Part shown: positions 15,732-22,878 of the stretch, in pieces
Numbering within the stretch: the first letter of the stretch is position 1
Layout: each line of letters starts with the position of its first letter
From: an uncultured bacterium
GTDB lineage: Bacteria; Cyanobacteriota; Vampirovibrionia; Gastranaerophilales; Gastranaerophilaceae
DNA: 34,298 bases
Reading direction: 5' to 3'
NCBI GenBank assembly: GCA_946636615.1
Contig: CAMPBE010000015.1
Location: 1 to 34,298 of the forward strand
Notes under the pieces: generated by a model
What the model saw: the letters and a program-made list of their open reading frames with translations, nothing else
What the model was told of the DNA's origin: nothing
Databases searched by the model: none
Position numbers and translations under genes: made by a program

Positions 15732-16982
15732 ATGGGTATGGCGGCTTCACAAGCAAGATATTTAGGATTAACGGCAAGAAAAACCAACGTAGAATATGAA
15801 GGTCAACAAGTCAATCAGGCTCGTACTGCATTGGCGAACCAAGCTGCAAATACGTTCAACGAACTTTTAAAACTTGAAGTTCCAACTGCTCCAAGTACAC
15901 AAGATTTTACAACATTACAATATTCATATCAAGATGGAACAGTAAAAGAAACAATTACAGAAATGACAAGTTTACAGGGCGATCCTGACTACAACTATAC
16001 GATTTCCCACTTTCACTATTCTGATATTTATACCGGCATCAAATCTTTAAAAACAAATCCGCAAGTTACATTTGGTGACAAAGCAGCAAAAGAAATAATT
16101 CCAAGCAGTAATGTTACATATGACGAAGAAACTCAAACATACTATGTCAGCGGAACAGCATTAACAAAATATGATCCTAATGTAGAAGCTCAAAAAAATA
16201 CATATTCACAAATTGTAAAAGATTATCCTGATTTTGCAAAAACAGATGTAAGTGATGTATACACATATACAGGCTCTGACGGCAATTTGTATTTTGCCAA
16301 AAAATCAGATTTAAATGCAGCAAAAGACGGTACGGCGGATTTGCCGCAATACACCATTAGAGAAGATGTTCCGGCATACGTAGGTAATAGCCCCGTTCTT
16401 CCGTACGATCCGACAGATGCTACTATGAAAGGTGCACTTGATCAAATTTGTAAAGATTTTCCATCTGATCCCATAGCAAGTTCAAATAGTATATATGCAT
16501 GGACATCACAGGGTGAAACATATTTTGCAACCAAAGATGATTTGAGAAAATCTGCTGATAGTGCAAAAGATAAATCAAAACCAACTGAAAATCAGGAAAA
16601 ATTGCTTCAATATAATGCTAAAAATGTCAGCACAAAAGTTGAACAAAAGCAAAAAGCATTTGTTGATATAGACAGCTCCGGACGTCCTCAATCAATAAGA
16701 TTTGAAGATTCAAGCCTTACATACGCATTGAGTACAGAAACTATTACTGATGAAAAAGCGTACAACGATGCAATGAATCAATATAATTACAAAATGCAAG
16801 TGTATGAGAAAAAAATCAAAGACATCAATGCTAAAACGGAAAAAATACAGGAACAGGACAGAACTCTTGAACTTCGTTTAAGACAGTTAGATACTGAACA
16901 AGAAGCGCTTCAAACTGAAATGGAAGCAGTTAAGAAAGTAATTGATAAGAATATTGAGTCTACATTCAAGACTTTTGAATAA
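15732..16982 (+). CDS. Unknown 416-residue protein with conserved terminal helices (possible filament-type protein)
   Basis: No known family is recognised. Residues 1-45 form a helix beginning MGMAASQARYLGLTARKT and continuing VEYEGQQVNQARTALANQ. Residues 50-340 are a long central part rich in Thr, Tyr, Asp and Ser, with two similar Y-x-W/Y-T-x-x-G-x-x-Y-F-A-x-K units (around 175-190 and 255-270). Residues 345-416 are a coiled coil ending EMEAVKKVIDKNIESTFKTF. Both ends can be aligned with the 109-residue protein at 18280, which lacks the large centre. Conserved terminal helices around a variable middle are known from flagellins, hook proteins and EspA-like filaments; here that is only an analogy. 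There is no signal peptide. AAGGAG precedes the ATG; the next gene follows after 16 nt. Confidence 0.8.
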   Translation: MGMAASQARYLGLTARKTNVEYEGQQVNQARTALANQAANTFNELLKLEVPTAPSTQDFTTLQYSYQDGTVKETITEMTSLQGDPDYNYTISHFHYSDIYTGIKSLKTNPQVTFGDKAAKEIIPSSNVTYDEETQTYYVSGTALTKYDPNVEAQKNTYSQIVKDYPDFAKTDVSDVYTYTGSDGNLYFAKKSDLNAAKDGTADLPQYTIREDVPAYVGNSPVLPYDPTDATMKGALDQICKDFPSDPIASSNSIYAWTSQGETYFATKDDLRKSADSAKDKSKPTENQEKLLQYNAKNVSTKVEQKQKAFVDIDSSGRPQSIRFEDSSLTYALSTETITDEKAYNDAMNQYNYKMQVYEKKIKDINAKTEKIQEQDRTLELRLRQLDTEQEALQTEMEAVKKVIDKNIESTFKTFE

Positions 16983-16998
16983 AATTTGAGAGGTTACC

Positions 16999-17820
16999 AT
17001 GGCATATAAAAATGATAGTTATTTAGTTATAGCAAACAAATTTAGTTCAGCGAGTTCTGATGCCAAAGCTCAACTATGGGAAACATATGACAAATTACGT
17101 GACATAACTGTTTCAGGAAGCGGTCAAGGTACAGGTTTTGAAGCAACAGGTGGTTTTTTATATAATTTAGCAAGCCTGCTAGCTCCATCATCTTTCGCTA
17201 CAGTTTTTGGGGCTTCAGAAACAATGAATATACCTGGAACATCATATGCTTCAAAATTTAATGGAGGTTCTTCATACGGTATAGATTCATTATATAATTA
17301 TTCAGGTTTTCCTGGTGGTGCAGCACCAATATCTTGGGGGTTAAACGGCTATGCAACCGGCGGGGCTGCAGGAATAATTAATGGATGGGGAAGCTCAACA
17401 TCCGGAACTGCAACCGGTTTTGCATCAGGAATTGGTGGGATTGCAGACGTTGCAAGCGCTGCAGCATATGGGCTTGGTGCAGCTAATGGATATGGTTTTT
17501 CTATGAAAAATGTAGTGTTGCCTGTTGCCGGTGTAATTTCCGGATGGGGTGGTATTATGCAAGCAGCAGCACCATATTTAGGTGAATACGGTCTACCTTC
17601 AATAGTTATGGGCAACTTGATGCAAGGCATATCATCTTCAGCCTTAGCAGCTTACCAAAATGTTACAGGTAATATTACAGCAAATGCAGATTCTATTCTT
17701 TCGAACAAAGTTCGAAATATTGAAACTGTTTGTAAAATGCTTGATACACAAGGTGATGTTGTGAAGAAAATGCTTAAAGAGTCTATCGAAGGCGACAGTA
17801 AAGCAATTCAAAACTTGTAA
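16999..17820 (+). CDS. Unknown Gly/Ala/Ser-rich 273-residue protein
   Basis: Unrecognised. Residues 1-35 are a charged helix (AKAQLWETYDKLRD). Residues 45-215 are extraordinarily rich in Gly, Ala and Ser with scattered Tyr/Trp (for example GLNGYATGGAAGIINGWG), with glycine-zipper-like spacing and hydrophobic patches (MKNVVLPVAGVISGWGGIM) that might enter membranes. Residues 235-273 are again a charged helix (NIETVCKMLDTQGDVVKKML). No cleavable signal peptide is present. GAGAGGT lies 5-6 nt before the ATG and the gene is 16 nt behind the 416-residue gene, so the two are co-transcribed and end at the terminator at 17811. The layout, charged ends with a glycine-rich middle, is compatible with a self-assembling or pore-forming secreted protein; this is a guess. 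Confidence 0.8.
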   Translation: MAYKNDSYLVIANKFSSASSDAKAQLWETYDKLRDITVSGSGQGTGFEATGGFLYNLASLLAPSSFATVFGASETMNIPGTSYASKFNGGSSYGIDSLYNYSGFPGGAAPISWGLNGYATGGAAGIINGWGSSTSGTATGFASGIGGIADVASAAAYGLGAANGYGFSMKNVVLPVAGVISGWGGIMQAAAPYLGEYGLPSIVMGNLMQGISSSALAAYQNVTGNITANADSILSNKVRNIETVCKMLDTQGDVVKKMLKESIEGDSKAIQNL

Positions 17821-17841
17821 AATTTATTTACAAGTTTTTTA
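17811..17841 (+). terminator. Terminator overlapping the stop codon
   Basis: aaacttgtaaa (17811-17821, containing the TAA stop) pairs with tttacaagttt (17827-17837) over a 5-nt loop, followed by T residues. Confidence 0.75.
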
Positions 17842-17883
17842 TTTTATTAAAGTTTTATCATATATCATCCGTTATAGTATATG

Positions 17884-17982
17884 TATAATCTTTAGACTAA
17901 ATATTAAGACATGTTAACAAAAAGCTGTAAATCATGGCAATTATTAAATCTCAGTTGTTTTAATATACATGTAGGTCTAAAG
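17884..17982 (+). promoter_or_regulatory. Promoter and long-range inverted repeat before the 90-residue gene
   Basis: A TATAAT (17884-17889) is followed at once by ctttagac (17890-17897), whose complement gtctaaag recurs at 17975-17982, just before the AAGGAG of the next gene. A second pair, acatgt at 17909-17914 and 17967-17972, nests inside. In addition, tttagactaaa is an 11-bp palindrome by itself. Because the first arm overlaps the expected start of transcription, a DNA-level operator is as likely as an RNA structure. Confidence 0.4.
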
Positions 17983-17995
17983 TGTAAGGAGAAAA

Positions 17996-18268
17996 ATGCT
18001 TCGAGATACTTTAGAAATGAATATAAAAAGATTGATTGATTTCTTGATATATTCAAAAAACTTTCTAATAAGAAAGAATCCTATAAAAGCAATGACAAAT
18101 TCATTTTCAGAAGGTGTAAAAGAATTTCTGACAATGAATAAGAAACGAAAGATGGCTCAGTATAGATTGAATTATCATCGCCATCAGTTTCAAAAAATGG
18201 AACAACTAATTGCAGAAAACAATCAGCACACGTTCCTAAGAGGTAACAACCTTAACGAAACAAGGTAG
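17996..18268 (+). CDS. Unknown basic 90-residue protein
   Basis: This short, strongly basic, helical protein has no signal peptide. Residues 10-30 contain a moderately hydrophobic stretch (IKRLIDFLIYSKNFLI) flanked by Lys/Arg; residues 45-70 are rich in Lys, Arg, Tyr and His (NKKRKMAQYRLNYHRHQFQK). It could bind nucleic acid or an acidic partner. TAAGGAG precedes the ATG by 5 nt, and its stop is 11 nt before the next gene, so the two form an operon with its own promoter. The nearby terminators on either side separate it from the 15732-17820 transcript. No family recognised. Confidence 0.7.
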   Translation: MLRDTLEMNIKRLIDFLIYSKNFLIRKNPIKAMTNSFSEGVKEFLTMNKKRKMAQYRLNYHRHQFQKMEQLIAENNQHTFLRGNNLNETR

Positions 18269-18279
18269 AAGGAAAAAAT

Positions 18280-18609
18280 ATGGGATTACTTGTATCACAA
18301 ATCAGATTAATGTATCTCCAACAACAAAGACTAGATTTGGAGTATAAGATTCAGTTGATAACCCAAACAAAAATGGGATTATCACAATCTGTAAGTGATT
18401 TAATGCAGGTTGGAAATGATTATGATCCTGAATCTCCGACTACAAAAATGCTTCAGCAGCGTCAGGCAAAATTGAAAGTATTAGAAGCTAAACTTGATCA
18501 ACAAATGGCTATGTATCAATCAAGATTAAAGATGATAGATACAGAATATGAATCAGCTAAAGCAATGTTAGATAAGAATATACAAAGTTCATTCTCTTAT
18601 GGAAGATAA
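18280..18609 (+). CDS. Unknown 109-residue coiled-coil protein, short relative of the 416-residue protein
   Basis: The protein starts MGLLVSQIRLMYLQQQRLDLEYKIQ as far as position 25; without gaps this matches the first 34 residues of the 15732 product at M1, G2, S6, Q7, R9, L13, E21, Y22, Q25, Q29 and L34. Its end, DTEYESAKAMLDKNIQSSF, matches the other protein's end (KKVIDKNIESTF). Between the ends there are only about 40 residues with heptad spacing (LKVLEAKLDQQMAMYQSRLK). It therefore looks like the minimal form of the same architecture, two helices that could pack as a hairpin. AAGGA lies 9 nt before the ATG. A strong terminator follows at 18639. Function unknown. Confidence 0.8.
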   Translation: MGLLVSQIRLMYLQQQRLDLEYKIQLITQTKMGLSQSVSDLMQVGNDYDPESPTTKMLQQRQAKLKVLEAKLDQQMAMYQSRLKMIDTEYESAKAMLDKNIQSSFSYGR

Positions 18610-18638
18610 TAAATAAAAATTGGCAAAAGTATGAACTG

Positions 18639-18686
18639 AAACCCTAAAACTAGACAAAGTAAAAAAGTCGATTTTAGGGTTTTAAT
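18639..18686 (+). terminator. Terminator after the 109-residue gene
   Basis: aaaccctaaaa (18639-18649) pairs perfectly with ttttagggttt (18672-18682) around a 22-nt loop that has a smaller gac/gtc pair inside. The T-tract is short (ttttaat). Confidence 0.7.
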
Positions 18687-18689
18687 ATA

Positions 18690-18912
18690 AAAGTGATAAA
18701 CTTGAAAAGAGAACCTTATACTGTTTAATAAAAATAAGAATTAATCAAGTGAGGAATAACCGAAAAATTTGTTAATTCAGTATCAATGGGGCAGAAATAT
18801 AATGACTCCTGTATAATACAGAAGTCTTTTGGTACTTGTTTCTTGAACCACCATTTTTAGTTTGTTTAGGTTTTAGGATTATGTTCATTAAAGAGTTTTT
18901 TGCTCTTAAACC
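18690..18912. other. Non-coding stretch with a near-perfect palindrome
   Basis: No credible gene is seen in these 223 nt. Positions 18804-18826 form a 23-nt palindrome with a single mismatched pair (arms gact and ctgta with tacag and agtc), followed by tctttt, so it could act as a small terminator or as an operator. The rest lacks long open frames; it may be the remnant of something now lost, but no protein or mobile-element signature could be recognised. Confidence 0.35.
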
Positions 18913-19059
18913 TTAATTTGCTGAAACTGCAACTTTTAACTTTCCATTACCTGACAAAATTATTTCTGTGTCCTTACCGTTTTCAGAAATTATTAATTTT
19001 GTCTTTTCTACATTATCTTCTACAAATCTTGAAATTTCTTTAATTTTTAAATCACTCAT
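18913..19059 (-). CDS. Small 48-residue protein
   Basis: On the minus strand an ATG at 19057-19059 with AAAGGA 8 nt upstream opens 48 codons to TAA at 18913-18915. The protein begins MSDLKIKEISRFVEDN and continues with alternating beta-type sequence (KLIISENGKDTEIILSG, KLKVAV). The helix-then-strands arrangement and the wording IKEI..FVE...KLIISE resemble the N-terminal part of biotin carboxyl carrier proteins, but no biotin site follows and the likeness may be chance. A promoter of good spacing precedes it: TTGTAA (plus 19102-19107), 16 nt, TATTAT (19080-19085). Real gene likely; function unknown. Confidence 0.55.
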   Translation of the reverse strand: MSDLKIKEISRFVEDNVEKTKLIISENGKDTEIILSGNGKLKVAVSAN

Positions 19060-19139
19060 TAGCTAATCCTTTCAATTATATAATAGCAAATATTTTTTGA
19101 TTTACAACTAATTTCTATAAAAAACAGACAAAAAATTTT

Positions 19140-19168
19140 TTGCTATATTTTCCCATTTATATTAATAT
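19140..19168 (+). promoter_or_regulatory. Promoter of the plus-strand glycosyltransferase
   Basis: TTGCTA (19140-19145), 17 nt and TAATAT (19163-19168) predict a start near 19175 and a very short leader that still contains AAGGA before the ATG at 19189. Confidence 0.5.
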
Positions 19169-19188
19169 AAAAACAATAAGGAATAAAA

Positions 19189-20286
19189 ATGACTGAACAA
19201 TTTGAGTACAAAATATCTGTTTGCGTGCCAATATACAATGTTGAAAAATATTTGAGAGAATGTCTTGACAGTATTATTAATCAAACCCTAAAAGAGGTTG
19301 AAATAATTTGTGTAAACGACGGTTCCACAGATAATTCACTCAATATTTTAAAAGAATATGCTAAAAAAGATAACAGAATAAAAGTAATTGATAAAGAAAA
19401 TTCAGGTTATGGTGCTTCAATGAATGTGGCACTAGATTCTGCTCAAGGTGAATACATCGGAATAGTTGAATCAGATGATTTTATTCAAAAAGATATGTAT
19501 GAGTCCCTGTATAAATTAGCAAAAGAGAATGATGCCGATATAGCTAAATCTGATTGGTATAAATATTGGTCAAAAAACAAGTTTGTAAAGAAAGAAAATC
19601 GTATATCATCAGCAAAAACAGGATTTATAACTAATTTTGAAAAAGATAACAGTATCGTAAGGATAAATCCATCAGTTTGGAGCGGAATATATAAAAGGGA
19701 ATTTTTAAATAACAACAATATAAGGTTTTTAGAAACTCCGGGAGCAAGTTATCAAGATCTATCATTTACATTTAAGTTATTTACACTTGCCAAAAGAGTA
19801 ATACTAACAGACAAAGCTTATTTATATTATCGACAAGATAACATAAATTCTTCAGTTAAAGCTAAAAACAAAATTTATTGTGTTTGTGATGAATATGATG
19901 AAATAGAAAGGTTTATAAATCTGCATCCTGAGTTTACGCAGCAACATAGAACTCAAGAAGAAATTTTAAGATATACAGGCTATATGAGTTCTGTAGTAAG
20001 GTTATCAGAAGAACTTAGACCTGAATTTGTAAAAGTTTTTTCTGATTATTTTAAAAAATCATATGAATCAGGAATATTAAATGAAGAATTTTTTAGTAAA
20101 GTTAATAAAAAAGAATTTTTAACCCTTATTAATAATCAGGAAAAGTTCTTGAAACTTGTAAAAAAACGAAAACTCAGACAAAAGTTTAACGAAATTAGGA
20201 AAAAACTAATAACAATTCATATAAGAGACGGCCATGTTAATATCACATTGTTTGGGAAAGAAATAGTTAATCATAAATTATATTAA
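19189..20286 (+). CDS. Family 2 glycosyltransferase
   Basis: A GT-A fold inverting glycosyltransferase, cytosolic or membrane-associated, that would add one sugar to a surface glycan. The nucleotide-sugar site is clear: SVCVPIYNVEKYLRECLDSI (residues 10-29), VNDGSTDNS (42-50), the metal-binding ESDDF at 94-98, and a C-terminal part rich in Lys. The final 20 residues (HVNITLFGKEIVNHKLY) form a beta-type tail that resembles the tails of two other transferases in this window. It is the only plus-strand gene in the polysaccharide region and overlaps the end of acpS tail-to-tail by 4 nt. It has its own promoter. Donor and acceptor cannot be predicted. Confidence 0.9.
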   Translation: MTEQFEYKISVCVPIYNVEKYLRECLDSIINQTLKEVEIICVNDGSTDNSLNILKEYAKKDNRIKVIDKENSGYGASMNVALDSAQGEYIGIVESDDFIQKDMYESLYKLAKENDADIAKSDWYKYWSKNKFVKKENRISSAKTGFITNFEKDNSIVRINPSVWSGIYKREFLNNNNIRFLETPGASYQDLSFTFKLFTLAKRVILTDKAYLYYRQDNINSSVKAKNKIYCVCDEYDEIERFINLHPEFTQQHRTQEEILRYTGYMSSVVRLSEELRPEFVKVFSDYFKKSYESGILNEEFFSKVNKKEFLTLINNQEKFLKLVKKRKLRQKFNEIRKKLITIHIRDGHVNITLFGKEIVNHKLY

Positions 20287-20639
20287 CATTTTTCTACAAT
20301 TGCACTTGCTGTTGCATAATTTTTACAATGAGAAAGAGATACTCTTATTTTTAAATTAGGATATTTTTCTATATAAGCACACGGAAGTCTATCTTCACTG
20401 TTTAAAATCTCTATATCACTATAATAAACATCGCCTATATTCAATCCGGTTAAAGCCTTTACTATAGCCTCTTTTGCACAAAAACGGGCACACAAATGCT
20501 CAGCAGGTTTTGCATTCTTTAAACAGTATTTTAACTCTGATGTTGTAAATATTCTATTTAAAAAATTGGAATTAGTTTCTTTCCCGTCAAACCGTCTAAT
20601 CTCCTCAATATCAGTGCCAATAGAAATATTTTCTAACAT
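20283..20639 (-). CDS. acpS: Holo-[acyl-carrier-protein] synthase
   Basis: AcpS moves the 4'-phosphopantetheine arm of CoA to the serine of apo-ACP, which starts fatty-acid synthesis. The small trimeric-type enzyme (118 residues) shows the family blocks: IGTDIEEIRRF with the metal-binding Asp near residue 9, RFCAKEAIVKAL with the catalytic Glu, and SLSHCKNYATA near the C-terminus. AGAGAGG lies 8 nt before the ATG. It is 22 nt downstream of glf and is probably the last gene of the polysaccharide operon; a housekeeping enzyme at the end of such an operon is a positional quirk rather than a functional link. Confidence 0.93.
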   Translation of the reverse strand: MLENISIGTDIEEIRRFDGKETNSNFLNRIFTTSELKYCLKNAKPAEHLCARFCAKEAIVKALTGLNIGDVYYSDIEILNSEDRLPCAYIEKYPNLKIRVSLSHCKNYATASAIVEKC

Positions 20640-20661
20640 ACAAAAACCTCTCTTTGCAATA

Positions 20662-21780
20662 CTATTTTAACCCTTCAAAGAGTTCTAATGCCCTTTCTAC
20701 CGCTTTATCCATATTGTAATATTTATAATCACCTAATCTACCCAGGAAATATACTTTATTTTCTTTTTTAGCTTCTTCCTGATATTTATTATAAAGTTCA
20801 GTATTTTCATCTTTTGGAATAGGGTAATATCTTTCATTTTTACCAAGCTCAAAAAATTCGGAATACTCTTTTGCAATAACGGTTTTGTCTGACTTATCAT
20901 CCAAATAATATTTGTACTCATGGATTCTTGTAAAATCATAATTACAAGGATAATTTACGCAAGCATTGGATTGATAATATTCTTTATCATATGTTTCGAA
21001 TTTAAAATTAACACTTCTATAAGGCAATTGCCCATACTTATAATCATAAAACTCATCAATAGAGCCTGTATAAAATATTCTTTTGAAATCTTTGTCTTTA
21101 AAATCTTTGAAATCCGTATTCAATTTCACTTTAATATTTTTATTATCGAGCATTTTTCTAACGACTTCTGTGTAACCTTTCAAAGGAATTCCTTGGTATT
21201 TATCCTGAAAATATCTGTTATCCTTGCTCAAATAAACAGGGACTCTGGCTGTTACAGCACCGTCAACTTCTTCAGGCTTCACACCCCATTGTTTTGTCGT
21301 ATAGTGCAAAAATATTTTTTCATAAACGTAATTTGCCAAGAATTTCAAATCTTCATCGTCTTGTTTTTGAAATTCCAAAATTGGAACTTTGGTATTTATC
21401 TTAAAATTTTTCAACAATTTTTCTTCAAGTTTGCTTGCCAAGGTTTGAGGAAAAACGTCATAAAGCGTATTAAAATTAAATGGAATATGAGTTTCAATTC
21501 CGTCCAAATAACCTACAACTTTATGCATATAAGTATTGAAATCTGTAAATTGTTTTAAATATTTCCATACTTTTTCGGAATTTGTATGGAATATATGAGA
21601 GCCGTATTTGTGAATCATAATACCGTTTTCATCTCTGTAGTCGTAACAATTTCCGGCAATATGATTTTTCTTATCTATTACAAGAACCTTTTCGCCAAGT
21701 TCTGTAGCAATAAGATTTGCAATAACGGCACCGGAAATACCTGCTCCAACAACCAAATTTACATCATTTATATTACTCAT
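20662..21780 (-). CDS. glf: UDP-galactopyranose mutase
   Basis: Glf interconverts UDP-galactopyranose and UDP-galactofuranose with a reduced FAD cofactor, so the glycan made here probably contains Galf. The N-terminus holds the FAD-binding GxGxxG in VVGAGISGAVIA and the VIDKKNHIAGNCYDY block; the central part has MIHKYGSHIFHTNSEKVW, which includes the conserved His-rich flavin loop, and YTTKQWGVKPEEV. The C-terminal GRLGDYKYYNMDKAV closes the FAD site. At 372 residues it is of normal length. AAGGGAATGT precedes the ATG, 11 nt after kdsD. Confidence 0.96.
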   Translation of the reverse strand: MSNINDVNLVVGAGISGAVIANLIATELGEKVLVIDKKNHIAGNCYDYRDENGIMIHKYGSHIFHTNSEKVWKYLKQFTDFNTYMHKVVGYLDGIETHIPFNFNTLYDVFPQTLASKLEEKLLKNFKINTKVPILEFQKQDDEDLKFLANYVYEKIFLHYTTKQWGVKPEEVDGAVTARVPVYLSKDNRYFQDKYQGIPLKGYTEVVRKMLDNKNIKVKLNTDFKDFKDKDFKRIFYTGSIDEFYDYKYGQLPYRSVNFKFETYDKEYYQSNACVNYPCNYDFTRIHEYKYYLDDKSDKTVIAKEYSEFFELGKNERYYPIPKDENTELYNKYQEEAKKENKVYFLGRLGDYKYYNMDKAVERALELFEGLK

Positions 21781-21791
21781 ACATTCCCTTT

Positions 21792-22781
21792 TTATGCAAC
21801 TCCGTTATTCAGCAAATCGTGGATATGAATTACGCCGATAGGCTTTTTATCTTCAATTACAAACATATTTGTAATCTTTTTTTCATGCATAATTTTTATA
21901 ACTTCAGAAGCAAGAACATCCTTTGATAGCGTTTTTGGATTTCTGGTCATAATATTTATTGCTTTTTCTTCCAAAATTTGCGGAGAAAGACATCTTCTCA
22001 AGTCACCATCAGTTAACATACCTGTTAATTCACCATTTCCATTAATAAAACCGACGCAACCTAGTCTTTTCGATGTCATTTCCAAAAGAACATGCTGCAT
22101 ATCAGAATGTTCTTCCAATATAGGCATTTCTTCACCGGTATGCATCAAATCAGATACTCTTTGCAAGATAGAACCCAACTTACCACCCGGATGTCTGGCA
22201 TTAAAATCTTCTTTAGAAAAACCGCTTCTTTCAATCATTGCTGTAGTTAAAACATCACCCAAAACGAGTGTAGCTGTCGTAGAACTTGTCGGAGCTAAAC
22301 CTAAAGGGCAAGCTTCTCCGTTATTTGGTAATCTTAAAACAATATCACCTGCTTTGCCTAAAGAGCTTTCCGGATTTTTGGTAATAGAAATTAGTTTTAT
22401 ACCAAATCTCTTGCAATAATTAACAATATCAACAAGCTCTTTGGATTCTCCGCTATTTGAAATTGCTATTACAACATCATCATCAGTAATCATACCTAAA
22501 TCCCCGTGACTTGCTTCAGCCGGATGCACAAAAAATGATGGTGTGCCTGTTGATGCTAAGGATGCTGCAATTTTTTTCCCTATATGACCTGATTTTCCCA
22601 TGCCGGTAATGATTATTCTGCCCCTCGCTTTTTGCATTATATCCAGAGCTTTTGTAAGTGATGAGTCTAAATTGTCTCTTAGTTTTTTTATGGTATCAAT
22701 TTCCATATTAATTGTACGAACTGCACAATCTCTGTCTAAATTTTCCTGTACAGATAAATCATTTTCTAACACGGTTGTCAT
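21792..22781 (-). CDS. kdsD: Arabinose-5-phosphate isomerase (KdsD/KpsF type)
   Basis: KdsD converts ribulose 5-phosphate to arabinose 5-phosphate, the first step to the Kdo sugar of lipopolysaccharide inner core or of some capsules. Residues 40-190 are a SIS domain with GRIIITGMGKSGHIGKKIA, the HPAEASHGDLGM block and ISNSGES for phosphate binding; residues 205-329 are two CBS domains ending in FVIEDKKPIGVIHIHDLL. Length (329) is that of the classical enzyme. It indicates a Kdo-containing envelope, in keeping with a diderm cell. It has a clear AAGGAG and its own promoter at 22808-22836, so it may be expressed apart from the upstream genes. Confidence 0.94.
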   Translation of the reverse strand: MTTVLENDLSVQENLDRDCAVRTINMEIDTIKKLRDNLDSSLTKALDIMQKARGRIIITGMGKSGHIGKKIAASLASTGTPSFFVHPAEASHGDLGMITDDDVVIAISNSGESKELVDIVNYCKRFGIKLISITKNPESSLGKAGDIVLRLPNNGEACPLGLAPTSSTTATLVLGDVLTTAMIERSGFSKEDFNARHPGGKLGSILQRVSDLMHTGEEMPILEEHSDMQHVLLEMTSKRLGCVGFINGNGELTGMLTDGDLRRCLSPQILEEKAINIMTRNPKTLSKDVLASEVIKIMHEKKITNMFVIEDKKPIGVIHIHDLLNNGVA

Positions 22782-22807
22782 TATAACTCCTTAATTACTA
22801 CCTTTTT

Positions 22808-22836
22808 ATAGTAACTCTTTAATATTTTTTATTCAA
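22808..22836 (-). promoter_or_regulatory. Internal promoter before kdsD
   Basis: The minus strand reads TTGAAT (plus 22831-22836), 17 nt, TACTAT (22808-22813), and the gap to the upstream gene is 97 nt, large for this block. Confidence 0.45.
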
Positions 22837-22878
22837 CTTATTTTAGGGAATGTTTACAAATCAAATAAATATTCGAAT

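Noticed and set aside
17349..17630. Pro-rich minus-strand frame opposite the Gly-rich protein
   Set aside because: Gly codons read in antisense give Pro; no start signal.
18690..18912. Possible remnant of an insertion sequence
   Set aside because: No transposase fragment, terminal inverted repeat or target duplication could be read on either strand.
20920..21558. A 212-codon plus-strand frame within glf
   Set aside because: It is Ile/Phe-rich nonsense opposite a fully convincing UDP-galactopyranose mutase.
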